Shown here: positions 17,261 to 26,747 of the stretch, one piece after another | Layout of the letters: each line of letters begins with the position of its first letter | Position numbering within the stretch: position 1 is the stretch's first letter | DNA from: Paenibacillus sp. Marseille-Q4541 | GTDB lineage: Bacteria; Bacillota; Bacilli; Paenibacillales; Paenibacillaceae | Length of the DNA stretch: 64,000 nucleotides | Direction of reading: 5' to 3' | Assembly (NCBI RefSeq): GCF_018310695.1 | Contig: NZ_JAGXCY010000004.1 | Span: 186,001-250,000, forward strand | Notes under the pieces: model-generated | What the model saw: the letters and a program-made list of their open reading frames with translations, nothing else | Databases searched by the model: none | What the model was told of the DNA's origin: nothing | Program-made: the position numbers and the translations under genes

Positions 17261-18223
17261 TCATGGCGTGTTTCTTTTCGATTTCAAAAGGTTTACACGC
17301 TTAACTGACACGGAACGATTCACAATAATAATTCCGCTAACAACGAGAGATAGAGACACTGCGATCCATCCTGACAACTGTTCTCCAAGAATCACAGAAG
17401 ACAAGATGACTCCGAACACAGGAATTAGAAATAAGTACATAGAGACGCGTCCTACTTCATTATATTTCATAATCGTGTTCCATAGTCCAAAACCAGCGGC
17501 AGATAACAATGCTAAATATAATAGATACAACCAGGTAGTACCGTCCATCGGAAACGGAGTAAATCCAGTAACCGGCAAACTGACGATCAGCAGCATAATC
17601 CCTCCCAGCATCATCTGCCTTCCGGTTAAGGATAATACCGGCTCGTGTTTAGTTTCCTGTCTAGCGAGCACATTTCCTACCCCGCCAAACATAGCTGAAC
17701 CGAGTAGTAACAGCTCTCCCCATCCAAAAGATATTTCTGTATTTCCATTCCCAATACCGGCAGCTGCTATTCCGGCAAATCCAAGGAACAAGCCCGAAAT
17801 TTTCATGAACGTAAGACGCTCTGATGAGTCAAACATCCGAACAGACAACATTTGAAAGAGCGAAGTCGATCCGACAATGATAGATCCTTGAATTCCAGTA
17901 CTGTAACTTAGCCCTACATAAAGTAGTAAATATTGAAGAAATGTCTGGATAAGAGCAAGACGAGCAAGCCGTCCTTTACGGATTCTTTGACTGGACCCGC
18001 TCTTCTTTCTTTGGAACAGATAGTGAAATACAACGAGCAATAGTCCTGCCAGAGTGAAACGATATCCCGCGAACAGCCACTGCTCGCTAATATCCGATGC
18101 TCCTATATTAAGAGCCGTATATCCTTTTTTAATGACGGGCATGGCACTGCCCCACAGCAAGGTGGCTACTGCGGAGCTAACAATAATGCCTACCGGATGT
18201 CTAAACCAATTTTCCGCTTTCAT
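17261..18223 (-). CDS. EamA/DMT-family transporter
   Basis: The 320-residue product has ten predicted hydrophobic helices in two similar halves, the layout of the EamA (drug/metabolite) transporter family. The first helix carries LLWGSAMPVIKKGY. Members export amino acids, sugars, vitamins or drugs; the substrate is unknown. I start at ATG 18223, with AGAAGAGG upstream, rather than at 18268. The start lies 23 bases inside the end of the GNAT gene, indicating coupling. It is the last gene of the operon that begins at 21467. Confidence 0.88.
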   Translation of the reverse strand: MKAENWFRHPVGIIVSSAVATLLWGSAMPVIKKGYTALNIGASDISEQWLFAGYRFTLAGLLLVVFHYLFQRKKSGSSQRIRKGRLARLALIQTFLQYLLLYVGLSYSTGIQGSIIVGSTSLFQMLSVRMFDSSERLTFMKISGLFLGFAGIAAAGIGNGNTEISFGWGELLLLGSAMFGGVGNVLARQETKHEPVLSLTGRQMMLGGIMLLIVSLPVTGFTPFPMDGTTWLYLLYLALLSAAGFGLWNTIMKYNEVGRVSMYLFLIPVFGVILSSVILGEQLSGWIAVSLSLVVSGIIIVNRSVSVKRVNLLKSKRNTP

Positions 18224-18803
18224 TATAACCTCTTCTATAATGTCTGTATTGTTCCTTGTCCATCTCATAGACCAGAATATCTTGATTCTGCTTCTGAAAA
18301 AAGGAAAAGTGTTGTTGCGTTTTTTTGTGAATAAGTCCGCTTTTTGTTAACAATTTCTGAGAACGATGATTTTGCTCATGGCATCTTGCTTCCACCCGTT
18401 CAAAATCAAGTTCTTCAAACCCGAACCTGACAAGTCGCTGTAACGCTTCTGCTGCATATCCTTGTCCCCAATACTTCCGATCAAACATATAACCAATCTG
18501 CGCTTGCTTCAGACCTTCTTTCCACTGCTGAAACGAGATGATACCAATGAGACACCCTGTACCCTTTAGACAAATTCCGTAATGAATAGATTCAAGCCTA
18601 GCCCCAGAAATTCGAATTTCCTTCATGAGGCGTTTTGCCCGCATTTTCGTAGGCAAATTCACACGATTTAGATATTGTATCACTTCACTATCGTTTAAAA
18701 AGTGAAGAATGACCTCGTCATCGTCTGGCTCCAAAGCTCTCATTCTCAAGCGCTCTGAAGACAGCACCGGCAGGCCTTGTCTAAGCGCAAGTTTTGTATG
18801 CAT
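18201..18803 (-). CDS. GNAT-family N-acetyltransferase
   Basis: The 200-residue product is a GNAT acetyltransferase of the RimJ/RimL type: RLRMRALEPDDDEVI near residue 20, IGYMFDRKYWGQGYAAEAL with the acetyl-CoA loop near 110, and VEARCHEQNHRSQKLLTKSG near 150. Acceptors are protein N-termini or small amines. ATG 18803 is the best start, although GGAG is about 13 bases away; an earlier ATG at 18893 would run into the upstream gene. It is the fourth gene of the operon and overlaps the exporter gene. Confidence 0.85.
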   Translation of the reverse strand: MHTKLALRQGLPVLSSERLRMRALEPDDDEVILHFLNDSEVIQYLNRVNLPTKMRAKRLMKEIRISGARLESIHYGICLKGTGCLIGIISFQQWKEGLKQAQIGYMFDRKYWGQGYAAEALQRLVRFGFEELDFERVEARCHEQNHRSQKLLTKSGLIHKKTQQHFSFFQKQNQDILVYEMDKEQYRHYRRGYNESGKLV

Positions 18804-18834
18804 GAAAGTTGGTATACTCCTTCTTAGAGAAAAG

Positions 18835-19608
18835 TTATTTTCCTTGTAATCCGCGATAAACGCCGGTGCGAATTTCATTAATATACAGATCAATGTCTGG
18901 TGCGCCGGACTGTAATGCTTTGGTTACTTCGGCTTCGATATCATAAGGAACGCGAACAAACTGTAAGCTAAATGGTTCATTTTGTACGATCACCTTTTCA
19001 TCAGCATACGCTTGCCCTTCTGAGGTCCCCTCCATAATGCAATAGGAAGCTTCCGGCAGATCAAGCGGGTTGCCGACACTGCCCACGTTGAACAACATTT
19101 TACCGCTCAAATGCTGTAAATATGCATTGTGTACATCACCATAACCTACCACATCCGGCTCACGAGGATCGTTATCGACGAAAGCCAAATCCGCAATGGG
19201 TCCAAACATGCCGAGTCTTTCTTCCATCTTATCCCACGGCTGTACACGGTGATAAACACTGATTGCCGAAGCATGGACGAGCCGAATGACTCTTCCACTT
19301 AGCCGGAAGTGATAACTGAAAGGAAGTGCCGACAAGTACGATAGCCGCTGCTCGCCAAGACACTCGGCATGCCATTCAAAATGCGGTCCAATCTGTCTTT
19401 TCGCGACAAGTTCATCCCAATTTCCCCGTACTACCACTTCACAGTTTTCCCGGACACTGTCAACAGCAGCCACAGAATCCGGGCCTTTCCCCACGAGGTC
19501 ACCCAGACAAAAAATACGAGTAATCCCCTTCTTACGAATATCTTCAAGCACAGCATTCCATGCAGTCATATTTCCGTGAATGTCGGAGACAATTGCGATT
19601 CGTTCCAT
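18835..19608 (-). CDS. Metallophosphoesterase (calcineurin-like), cytosolic
   Basis: The 257-residue product has the phosphoesterase metal motifs: AIVSDIHGN at the start, FCLGDLVGKGPDS, VVRGNWDE, and late VGYGDVHNAY and NVGSVGNP. These last two are typical of the MJ0936/YfcE-like phosphodiesterases. The substrate is unknown. I start at ATG 19608, just before the first motif, with AAAGGA 8 bases upstream; a longer frame to 19698 overlaps the previous gene. There is no signal peptide. It is the third gene of the operon. Confidence 0.88.
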   Translation of the reverse strand: MERIAIVSDIHGNMTAWNAVLEDIRKKGITRIFCLGDLVGKGPDSVAAVDSVRENCEVVVRGNWDELVAKRQIGPHFEWHAECLGEQRLSYLSALPFSYHFRLSGRVIRLVHASAISVYHRVQPWDKMEERLGMFGPIADLAFVDNDPREPDVVGYGDVHNAYLQHLSGKMLFNVGSVGNPLDLPEASYCIMEGTSEGQAYADEKVIVQNEPFSLQFVRVPYDIEAEVTKALQSGAPDIDLYINEIRTGVYRGLQGK

Positions 19609-19664
19609 GTTATCATTCCTTTCTGCCCTTTGTGCATGCTTCGCTTCTATAGCTGCTATGAATT

Positions 19665-20624
19665 CTAAACATGAAAAATGGTAAGCTCCGGTCTGCATAG
19701 AAAACGAATCGGCAGCTGGGTCATCCCAACTCCACGATTCACATACACAGGCATGGATGATCCTTCTTCCCCTGTATAGTACAGTCCTTGAATGTATTTC
19801 TGAGAACCGCGCGGAGTCGTGAGTGCTCCAAAAAAGGGTGCCCTCACCTGCCCCCCGTGGCTATGTCCCGACAGCTGTAGATCATAATCATATTCCTTCG
19901 CGAAATCAGCATAATCCGGCTCGTGCATAAGTAATAAGGCGAATGTCCCTTTGCTTAGCCCTTTTCGGGCCAATTCCGGGTCAGGAACTCCGTTAAGTGC
20001 ATCATCCAGACCAACAATGGCCATTCGTTCTCCCGCACGCTCCACGGTTACATGCTTATTCACAAGTAGGGTAAAACCTGCCTCCCTGTACATTTGAGCC
20101 AGACGCTCATATTCCCTTCCTCGATAATCATGATTACCAAGCACTGCATATTTGCCGAGTGGGGCCTTCATTGCTTTTAGCAAAGGGATACATTCTCTCA
20201 TTGGCTCTGCCCGTCCTTCTAACATATCTCCTGTAAAACAGATAAGATCTGGGCTTTGTCTCTCTAGGGCCGAAGCAAGGCGCTCCATATCAGACACATC
20301 CATATGAAATCCGAGATGCATATCACTGAAATGTGCAATTTTCATTCCTTGAAAAGCCTTTGGCAAACGTGGCAGTCTCAGCTCCACATGCTCTACCTCA
20401 AGTCGTCTTGGCTCCCATAGCCATGCATATCCCCCGGTAAAAATCCCGGCGCTTGCCGTAAGTGCAAATTTGCTCGCCTTTTTAAGGAATCGCCTGCGGG
20501 ACGGATCATGCTCCTTTTCTTTACCTGGAAAAATTGCAGGAACCGTTTCACGCCCGTCGGCACGTCTCACGGGTTTACGATGGTCTTTCTGATTTTGCTG
20601 TGAGTTTTTAGGTGTCTCCTTCAT
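19665..20624 (-). CDS. ykuE: Tat-exported metallophosphoesterase, YkuE-like
   Basis: The 319-residue product has a long basic N-terminus with the twin-arginine motif SRRRFLKKA (about residues 42-50), followed by a hydrophobic segment FALTASAGIFTGGYAW, so it is probably exported folded by the Tat system. The catalytic domain shows HFSDMHLGF, FTGDMLEG, VLGNHDYRG and GHSHGGQVR metal motifs. B. subtilis YkuE is a Tat-dependent cell-wall phosphoesterase with the same layout. ATG 20624 follows AAAGGGGG by 8 bases. It is the second gene of its operon. Confidence 0.9.
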   Translation of the reverse strand: MKETPKNSQQNQKDHRKPVRRADGRETVPAIFPGKEKEHDPSRRRFLKKASKFALTASAGIFTGGYAWLWEPRRLEVEHVELRLPRLPKAFQGMKIAHFSDMHLGFHMDVSDMERLASALERQSPDLICFTGDMLEGRAEPMRECIPLLKAMKAPLGKYAVLGNHDYRGREYERLAQMYREAGFTLLVNKHVTVERAGERMAIVGLDDALNGVPDPELARKGLSKGTFALLLMHEPDYADFAKEYDYDLQLSGHSHGGQVRAPFFGALTTPRGSQKYIQGLYYTGEEGSSMPVYVNRGVGMTQLPIRFLCRPELTIFHV

Positions 20625-20651
20625 GCTTCGGCCCCCTTTCTTAGCTGAACG

Positions 20652-21467
20652 TCAAGTCGGTTTTCGATTCGTACTCAGCCATGTTGTCCCATAATCAACC
20701 AGGGCACGCTGCGGTGCCATAAAACACGGAGCCCACCGAATTTGTGCTTTGGTATAAGAAGAAAGAGCCGAACTCTCATAATCCGCACCCAGTTTTTGAA
20801 AATCATCCGAGCAAATATTATAGTCTTGGTATGTAATCCACTGTTTCACGCCATCCGACAATACAGGAGCCCGGTGTTCGATCTCTTCTTTACCTGCAAA
20901 GTTCGCCCGATATTCCGCAAGATGAAATGAAGTATTCCGTCCGTGTCCGCAGCCGAGCAAAACGACATGCGCACCCAGTTCATAAAGACGACCGAGCGGT
21001 GATTGTTCACCAAGGCCATAATCATAACTGTGGTCTTCTAATATATACGAGGACAGCGGTCCTGATGCGGCAAATGAGACATGAGGGTGTCTGCTGCGGC
21101 AAGTATTTTTCCCCTGACGAAAGGCATCAACGATAGCACCCATTCCTGCTGTTTCTGTAACATCTGGATCGTATGCGGGCATCTCATCACGGATCAAATC
21201 CCACCATTGGGGGTCTGCCGGAGGATTCATCCATGTAGATGGATCAGTTAAATCCATTGATTGGGTCGGCATCACGAGAGTACCATCCGGTCCAATGACA
21301 TCCTGAAGTGCTAAAACTACCGCAGGAGGACCGCCTGGAACCCATCCTCCGAAGCTCTTCATCGAAGAATGGACGAGAATTGTCATGCCTGGCTTTACCC
21401 CGAGGTTTCGAAGCCCTTCGGATATTTCAGAACGGGTAACCGGCTTTTCTCTGATTGCGTCTGCCAT
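20652..21467 (-). CDS. AAC(3)-family aminoglycoside N-acetyltransferase-like protein
   Basis: The 271-residue product belongs to the AAC(3)/YokD antibiotic acetyltransferase family: ILVHSSMKSFGG (about residue 30), GTLVMPTQSM (about 63), SRHPHVSFAASGP (about 123) and LLGCGHGRNTSFHLAEY (about 170). These proteins transfer acetyl from acetyl-CoA to an amine. Chromosomal members in Bacilli often have no shown resistance role, so the substrate is open. ATG 21467 follows GGGAAG. It is the first gene of a five-gene minus-strand operon. Confidence 0.88.
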   Translation of the reverse strand: MADAIREKPVTRSEISEGLRNLGVKPGMTILVHSSMKSFGGWVPGGPPAVVLALQDVIGPDGTLVMPTQSMDLTDPSTWMNPPADPQWWDLIRDEMPAYDPDVTETAGMGAIVDAFRQGKNTCRSRHPHVSFAASGPLSSYILEDHSYDYGLGEQSPLGRLYELGAHVVLLGCGHGRNTSFHLAEYRANFAGKEEIEHRAPVLSDGVKQWITYQDYNICSDDFQKLGADYESSALSSYTKAQIRWAPCFMAPQRALVDYGTTWLSTNRKPT

Positions 21468-21587
21468 AGAGCTGCACTTCCCTTCTAGTTATTCAAATTA
21501 TATCATATTCTCGGGCGGAGTAAGGAATCTAGCGTTGCATGGAAGAGGTTCCTCTCACATACATAACTGCAATTTTATTTTCCCAGA

Positions 21588-21626
21588 AAAAAAGAACCCC
21601 GTCCAAAAGATGACGGAGTTCTTGCT
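21588..21626 (-). terminator. Terminator of sdhCAB
   Basis: On the minus strand AAGAACTCCGTC pairs with GACGGGGTTCTT (one mismatch each side) around a short loop and is followed by a run of T. It lies just after the sdhB stop at 21652. Confidence 0.85.
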
Positions 21627-21651
21627 ATACAAACGTTAATTCCCGTATCTC

Positions 21652-22425
21652 TTACGCACCGAGCCAACGTTTAAACATATGTTTTGTCGTATCTTTGTTC
21701 ATTTCCGCGATAGAAGTCGTGAGTGGAATCCCTTTCGGACAAGCGCGGACACAGTTCTGTGAGTTACCGCAGCCTTCAATACCACCATCGTCCATGAGTG
21801 CTTCCAGACGTTCTTCCTTGTTCATTTCACCCGTTGGATGGGCATTGAACAAGCGAACTTGTGAAACAGCTGCTGGTCCGATAAAGTCTGTTTTTTCATT
21901 CACGTTAGGACAAGCTTCCAAACAAACACCGCAAGTCATACATTTGGATAGCTCGTAAGCCCATTGACGCTTCTTCTCTGCCATCCGAGGACCTGGACCC
22001 AGATCGTAGGTACCATCGATCGGAATCCATGCCTTAACGCGTTTGAGCGCTTTAAACATCCGGTCACGATCGATAACGAGGTCGCGCACAACAGGGAATG
22101 TCTTCATAGGTTCGAGCCTAATCGGTTGTTCCAGCTGGTCTACGAGCGCAGCGCATGCCTGACGAGGCTTACCATTAATGACCATTGAACAAGCGCCACA
22201 CACTTCTTCCAAACAGTTGGACTCCCAGCACACTGGGGCAATTTGTTTGCCTTCGATATTCACGGGGTTCCGTTGAATCTCCATCAGGGCACTAATTACG
22301 TTCATGCCTGGGCGGTACGGAAGCTCGAATTCTTCGGTATAAGAAGCGGAATCCGGTTTATCTTGGCGGGTAATAATAAACTTCACATTTTTAGATGATT
22401 GTTTCGTCACCTTGGTTTCTGCCAT
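21652..22425 (-). CDS. sdhB: Succinate dehydrogenase iron-sulfur subunit
   Basis: The 257-residue product carries the three cluster sites of SdhB. The 2Fe-2S ferredoxin half has CWESNCLEEVCGACSM (about residues 66-81), and the C-terminal half has CMTCGVCLEACP (about 154-165) and CGNSQNCVRACPKG (about 210-223). It passes electrons from the flavoprotein to the cytochrome b subunit at the inner face of the membrane, in the TCA cycle and respiration. ATG 22425 follows GGAGG. It is third in the sdhCAB operon. Confidence 0.97.
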   Translation of the reverse strand: MAETKVTKQSSKNVKFIITRQDKPDSASYTEEFELPYRPGMNVISALMEIQRNPVNIEGKQIAPVCWESNCLEEVCGACSMVINGKPRQACAALVDQLEQPIRLEPMKTFPVVRDLVIDRDRMFKALKRVKAWIPIDGTYDLGPGPRMAEKKRQWAYELSKCMTCGVCLEACPNVNEKTDFIGPAAVSQVRLFNAHPTGEMNKEERLEALMDDGGIEGCGNSQNCVRACPKGIPLTTSIAEMNKDTTKHMFKRWLGA

Positions 22426-22474
22426 GATGTTTCCCTCCTCACTAATTACTGCAGGATTATTACTTCGATCCTAT

Positions 22475-24217
22475 TTAATCTTTGGAGTAGTCACGAATAC
22501 GCGGCGGAATCAGCGATACGTCAACATCCTCATAAGAAATTTCAGGTCCCTCTTTACTCCATTTAGCAATACTTGTTTTCAAGAAATTCTCATCATCACG
22601 TTCTGGGAAGTCAGGTTTGTAGTGTGCCCCACGACTTTCGTTACGCAATAATGCGCCGAGTGTCATCGCTTCAGATAGCTCGAGCATGTTCCACAGTTGT
22701 CTTGTAAATGAAGCTCCCGCATTGTTCCAGCTGGATGTATCGTTAACATTGATGTTCTTGTAACGTTCTTTCAGTTCTTTGATCTTACCGATCGTTTGCT
22801 CGAGCTTGTTATTATGACGAACAACAGTCATGTTTTCTGTCATCCACTCACCCAGCTCTTTATGGATTACATAGGCGTTTTCGCTGCCTTGCATTTTAGT
22901 AATTTGATTGTATTTCTCGGTTTGTTGTTTCTTGTACCCATCAAATACAGAAGAAGAAACATCTTGTGTTGATTTCTTCATGCCTTTGATGTATTCCACT
23001 GCTTTCGGTCCTGCAACCATACCACCGTAAATGGCAGACACCAGGGAATTGGCACCCAAACGATTCGCACCATGATATTGATATTCACATTCACCGGCTG
23101 CAAACAAACCTGGAATATTCGTCATTTGGTTGTAATCTACCCACATGCCGCCCATAGAATAATGGACTGCCGGAAAGATTTTCATCGGAATTTTACGTGG
23201 ATCATCACCCATAAACTTCTCATAAATCTCAATAATACCGCCGAGCTTCACATCCAGCTCCTTCGGATCTTTATGAGACAAGTCGAGGTAAACCATGTTC
23301 TCACCATTAATTCCGAGCTTTTGGCTGACACATACATCAAAAATTTCACGTGTCGCAATATCACGCGGTACAAGGTTACCATATGACGGGTACTTCTCTT
23401 CAAGGAAATACCAAGGCTTGCCATCTTTATAAGTCCAGATACGTCCGCCTTCGCCACGTGCAGATTCAGACATCAGTCTGAGCTTGTCATCCCCAGGAAT
23501 TGCAGTTGGGTGAATCTGAATGAATTCGCCATTTGCGTAGTTTACGCCTTGTTGATATACAGCACTTGCTGCTGTTCCCGTGTTAATAACGGAGTTTGTC
23601 GTTTTACCGAAAATAATACCAGGGCCGCCTGTAGCAAGAATAGTAGCATCTGCTGCAAAAGTGACCACTTCCATGTTACGAAGATCCTGAGCTACGATAC
23701 CGCGACAAATGCCCTCGTCGTCTACAACAGCTTGTAGGAACTCCCAGTGTTCATGCTTCGTTACAAGCCCCGCTGTTTCCCAGCGGCGTACTTGCTCATC
23801 AAGTGCATACAGAAGCTGCTGCCCTGTCGTTGCACCAGCAAAAGCAGTACGGTGATGCTTCGTTCCACCAAAACGGCGGAAATCAAGAAGTCCTTCCGGT
23901 GTACGGTTAAACATAACCCCCATCCGGTCCATCAGGTGAATAATGCCCGGTGCTGCTTCACACATTGCCTTAACCGGTGGCTGGTTCGCTAGGAAGTCAC
24001 CACCATAAACGGTGTCATCAAAATGGACCCAAGGAGAGTCCCCTTCCCCTTTGGTATTTACTGCACCGTTAATACCGCCCTGTGCACACACGGAGTGCGA
24101 TCTTTTTACGGGTACGATAGAAAATAAATGAACATGGACGCCAGCCTCAGCTGCCTTAATGGTAGCCATGAGACCTGCCAGACCACCGCCCACTACGATT
24201 ACGTTAGTTGTAGCCAT
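22475..24217 (-). CDS. sdhA: Succinate dehydrogenase flavoprotein subunit
   Basis: The 580-residue product starts with the FAD dinucleotide motif VIVVGGGLAGLMA and has the HSVCAQGGIN segment with the His that carries the covalent FAD. RLMSESARGEGG (about 254) and PAVHYSMGGMWVDY (about 355) hold substrate-site residues. The later NRLGANSLVSAIYGG is a family signature. It oxidises succinate to fumarate. The length fits the Bacillus type. ATG 24217 follows GGGAG. It lies 23 bases after sdhC. Confidence 0.97.
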   Translation of the reverse strand: MATTNVIVVGGGLAGLMATIKAAEAGVHVHLFSIVPVKRSHSVCAQGGINGAVNTKGEGDSPWVHFDDTVYGGDFLANQPPVKAMCEAAPGIIHLMDRMGVMFNRTPEGLLDFRRFGGTKHHRTAFAGATTGQQLLYALDEQVRRWETAGLVTKHEHWEFLQAVVDDEGICRGIVAQDLRNMEVVTFAADATILATGGPGIIFGKTTNSVINTGTAASAVYQQGVNYANGEFIQIHPTAIPGDDKLRLMSESARGEGGRIWTYKDGKPWYFLEEKYPSYGNLVPRDIATREIFDVCVSQKLGINGENMVYLDLSHKDPKELDVKLGGIIEIYEKFMGDDPRKIPMKIFPAVHYSMGGMWVDYNQMTNIPGLFAAGECEYQYHGANRLGANSLVSAIYGGMVAGPKAVEYIKGMKKSTQDVSSSVFDGYKKQQTEKYNQITKMQGSENAYVIHKELGEWMTENMTVVRHNNKLEQTIGKIKELKERYKNINVNDTSSWNNAGASFTRQLWNMLELSEAMTLGALLRNESRGAHYKPDFPERDDENFLKTSIAKWSKEGPEISYEDVDVSLIPPRIRDYSKD

Positions 24218-24240
24218 TACAGTTCACTCTCCCTTAAACC

Positions 24241-24903
24241 TCAGACTGTCTTCAATACTTCAAGCAAAGCGGAAGCTTCATCGAACTCCACGCCGCGGAA
24301 TGCGAATAAAGATGCGATAAACATAATAGAAACGATTGCGAACATACTCATGCAGATGTAAGAGGATACGCGCTGCGAACGTGGTCCGCGTGTAATTCCC
24401 CAGCTCACAAGGAAAGACCAGATGCCGTTTGCAAAGTGATAGGAAGCAGACACGACGCTGATCAAATAAATAACGAAGAAAATCGGATTCATAACAATAT
24501 CGTGCATTACACTACCAAGCTGCTCATGCGTTACGTTGCCAAGAGCTACTTGAACCCGAGTCTCATAAATATGCCATACTACGAATACGAACGTGATGAC
24601 ACCTGACACCCGCTGCATTGTATATCTCCAGTTCCGCTCGTTACCGAAGCGGCCCACATTCGGTTTGGCCTGATAAGCGATATACAGTCCATAAACCCCA
24701 TGAAACAGAAGAGGCAGCCAAATTAATACCGTCTCCATCACAATAACGAGCGGAAGACTGTTCAGAAAGGCAACCGAATCCTTAAAACCTTGCGGACCGC
24801 CCTCAACGGCTGAAAAATTCGTAATTAAGTGCTCGAGGAAAAACAAGCTCAGCGGGATGACACCAAGAAGCGAGTGGAGCTTTCTCGAATAAAACCCTTT
24901 CAT
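24241..24903 (-). CDS. sdhC: Succinate dehydrogenase cytochrome b558 subunit
   Basis: The 220-residue product has five hydrophobic helices and the His residues that hold the two hemes in B. subtilis-type SdhC (LFFLEHLI, FHGVYGLY, FVVWHIYE and SASYHFANG). It anchors SdhAB to the membrane and reduces menaquinone. ATG 24903 is preceded by AAAGGGGAA. It is first in the operon. The upstream gap to the divergent LysR gene is AT-rich and holds the operon promoter. Confidence 0.95.
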   Translation of the reverse strand: MKGFYSRKLHSLLGVIPLSLFFLEHLITNFSAVEGGPQGFKDSVAFLNSLPLVIVMETVLIWLPLLFHGVYGLYIAYQAKPNVGRFGNERNWRYTMQRVSGVITFVFVVWHIYETRVQVALGNVTHEQLGSVMHDIVMNPIFFVIYLISVVSASYHFANGIWSFLVSWGITRGPRSQRVSSYICMSMFAIVSIMFIASLFAFRGVEFDEASALLEVLKTV

Positions 24904-25148
24904 AAATTGACGTTCCCCTTTCCCATGTACAGCGTTCTCATATTTTGAATTGAAAGATCACCGCATTACCCTTTGATTCAAAGGGATCGACAAATTGCAC
25001 CAAATATTTACTTGTGAACAACTTGTGTCACGTTTTATGTTACCTCTTTTTTTCTTATAATGGAATTGCAATATAATTATTACATGTTATAACTATAGGG
25101 TATAAGCATATAAGAACGTTCGAAGGATAATCTGGAGGTGCAAGCCAT
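24904..25148. promoter_or_regulatory. Divergent promoter region of sdhCAB and a LysR gene
   Basis: This AT-rich region has ACTTGTGAACA followed at once by ACTTGTGTCA (about 25010-25030), an imperfect direct repeat that could bind a regulator. TATAAT-like sequences occur on the plus strand at about 25058-25075. I cannot assign a regulator; the neighbouring LysR protein is the first candidate because such regulators commonly act on divergent genes. Confidence 0.35.
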
Positions 25149-26072
25149 ATGTATGAAGAAATGCAAGCCTTCGCCACCGTTGTAGAACAATCCAGTCTTA
25201 ATCAGGCTTCCAAATTATTAAACCTTTCTCAGCCCGCCCTATCACGAAAAATAGCCAAGCTCGAAGGAGAACTTGGCGTAGCGCTTTTTAATCGGAAGGG
25301 TAAAAGACTTGAACTGACCTCCATAGGTCGGCTAACTTATGAATTCGCTCTTGAGCAGCGCCAGCACCAGCTGAAATTTATGCAGACACTTGCTCAGTTT
25401 AAGGACGATACGGATAGCATGATCACACTAGGAGCAAGCCTCACAACGCTCCAGACCACTCTGCCGCCGTTAATCTCTGCATTTATGGATCAACATCCGC
25501 ATGCTGAGATCAAACTCGTCACCGGCAAGACGCATGAGATTGTTTCTGCAGTACGCGATAAGCAAGCGGATGTTGGCATCGTTGCTTCTTCCATCAACGA
25601 GCCGGGGCTCAATTGCACCCCATTATTTGAAGATCATCTCGAACTTGTCGTTCCTAGCACTCATCCGCTAAGCGGCAAAGAGTCACTTATGGAAGATCTG
25701 CAAAAACTGCCGATGATTACGTTCTCCAAAGGCACATGGTATCGCAAATTAACAGATGATCTATTTCATCGTTCCGGGATTATGCCAGACATTCGGATGG
25801 AGATCGATTCTTTTGAGGCGATCATTCGTTTGCTCCCTACGTGTAAGGCTGCTGCCCTATTACCCAAATCCTATGTAAGGCCGCAGCTATTACTGGACAA
25901 TGATCTGGTGACCGTCCATATCCCAGAGCTGAAGCAGACACTCCGAACAACCTGTATGATATACGGACAAAAAGAAGAGCTCAGCGCAACGGCTAAACAA
26001 TGGATTCAGGAAACGGTTGAATTTTTTGCATGCCCGCCTCTTACGCTGATGCGTCTTCCCTTTAATCGTTAA
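25149..26072 (+). CDS. LysR-family transcriptional regulator
   Basis: The 307-residue product has a LysR helix-turn-helix (SSLNQASKLLNLSQPALSRKIAKLE, residues about 15-40) and an effector-binding domain from about 90 to 295. ATG 25149 follows GGAGG by 10 bases. It is divergent from sdhCAB, which makes the sdh operon or its own gene a possible target. Its end overlaps the end of ktrA by 11 bases on the opposite strand. The effector cannot be read from sequence. Confidence 0.93.
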   Translation: MYEEMQAFATVVEQSSLNQASKLLNLSQPALSRKIAKLEGELGVALFNRKGKRLELTSIGRLTYEFALEQRQHQLKFMQTLAQFKDDTDSMITLGASLTTLQTTLPPLISAFMDQHPHAEIKLVTGKTHEIVSAVRDKQADVGIVASSINEPGLNCTPLFEDHLELVVPSTHPLSGKESLMEDLQKLPMITFSKGTWYRKLTDDLFHRSGIMPDIRMEIDSFEAIIRLLPTCKAAALLPKSYVRPQLLLDNDLVTVHIPELKQTLRTTCMIYGQKEELSATAKQWIQETVEFFACPPLTLMRLPFNR

Positions 26073-26727
26073 TTACTTCTTCTTCAAAACGATCAATATT
26101 CGTATGGGTACCGATAATGACCATGATATCTCCACTCTTAATGGCATCGAGGGCAGTAGGAGCAATGATTACGCCCTCCCTTTTTTGCAATGCAACAATG
26201 CTGCAATTAAAACGTGCTCTCGTATTTACTTCGCTTAGTGTTTTTCCGTCCAAGTGCAGCGGAGCCGTCATTTCAACGATGGTGTAATTATCCGACAGAT
26301 CAATATAATCGAGCAGATTGGGAGTAACGAGCTGATGAGCGACCCGTTTGCCCATATCTCTTTCAGGATAAACGATACGATCCACTCCCAGCTTCTCCAG
26401 AGCTCTACCATGTAGTACAGAAATCGCTTTGGCAATGACTTTCTTCACCCCAAGCTCCTTCAGCAAAATCGTACTAAGAATGCTCATCTGCACATCATCG
26501 CCGATAGCCACAATACCACAATCAAAGTTACGAACACCTAACGAGCGCAGCATATCTTCATCTGAGGCATCTGCTACAACCGTATGGGTGAGCACATCAC
26601 TCATATCGTTCACGATCTCTTCATTACGATCAATACCCAGTACTTCATAACCTTTTTCAACGAGTTCCATGGCAAGACTTGATCCGAACCTGCCAAGCCC
26701 GACCACTACAAATTGTTGTTTCTTCAT
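26062..26727 (-). CDS. ktrA: Potassium uptake regulator KtrA/KtrC (RCK)
   Basis: The 221-residue product is a cytosolic RCK gating protein. The N-terminal Rossmann fold (VVVGLGRFGSSLAMEL, then GIDRNEE) binds nucleotides such as ATP or ADP, and the C-terminal RCK_C part (about 140-218) in this family can bind c-di-AMP. It forms a ring that opens the KtrB channel. ATG 26727 has AAAGGGAG about 14 bases upstream, a little far. It lies 20 bases behind ktrB in one operon. The reversed order (B then A) differs from B. subtilis ktrAB. Confidence 0.93.
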   Translation of the reverse strand: MKKQQFVVVGLGRFGSSLAMELVEKGYEVLGIDRNEEIVNDMSDVLTHTVVADASDEDMLRSLGVRNFDCGIVAIGDDVQMSILSTILLKELGVKKVIAKAISVLHGRALEKLGVDRIVYPERDMGKRVAHQLVTPNLLDYIDLSDNYTIVEMTAPLHLDGKTLSEVNTRARFNCSIVALQKREGVIIAPTALDAIKSGDIMVIIGTHTNIDRFEEEVIND

Positions 26728-26747
26728 CGTTATCTCGTTAACTCCCT

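Noticed and set aside
24925..24941. cre-like TGAGAACGCTGTACA upstream of sdhC
   Set aside because: The terminal CA is out of register by one base and one core A is missing.
25010..25032. Possible Rex or ResD site upstream of sdhC (TTGTGAACAACTTGTGTCAC)
   Set aside because: It is a direct repeat, not the TTGTGAA-N-TTCACAA inverted repeat of Rex; kept only as an unassigned repeat.
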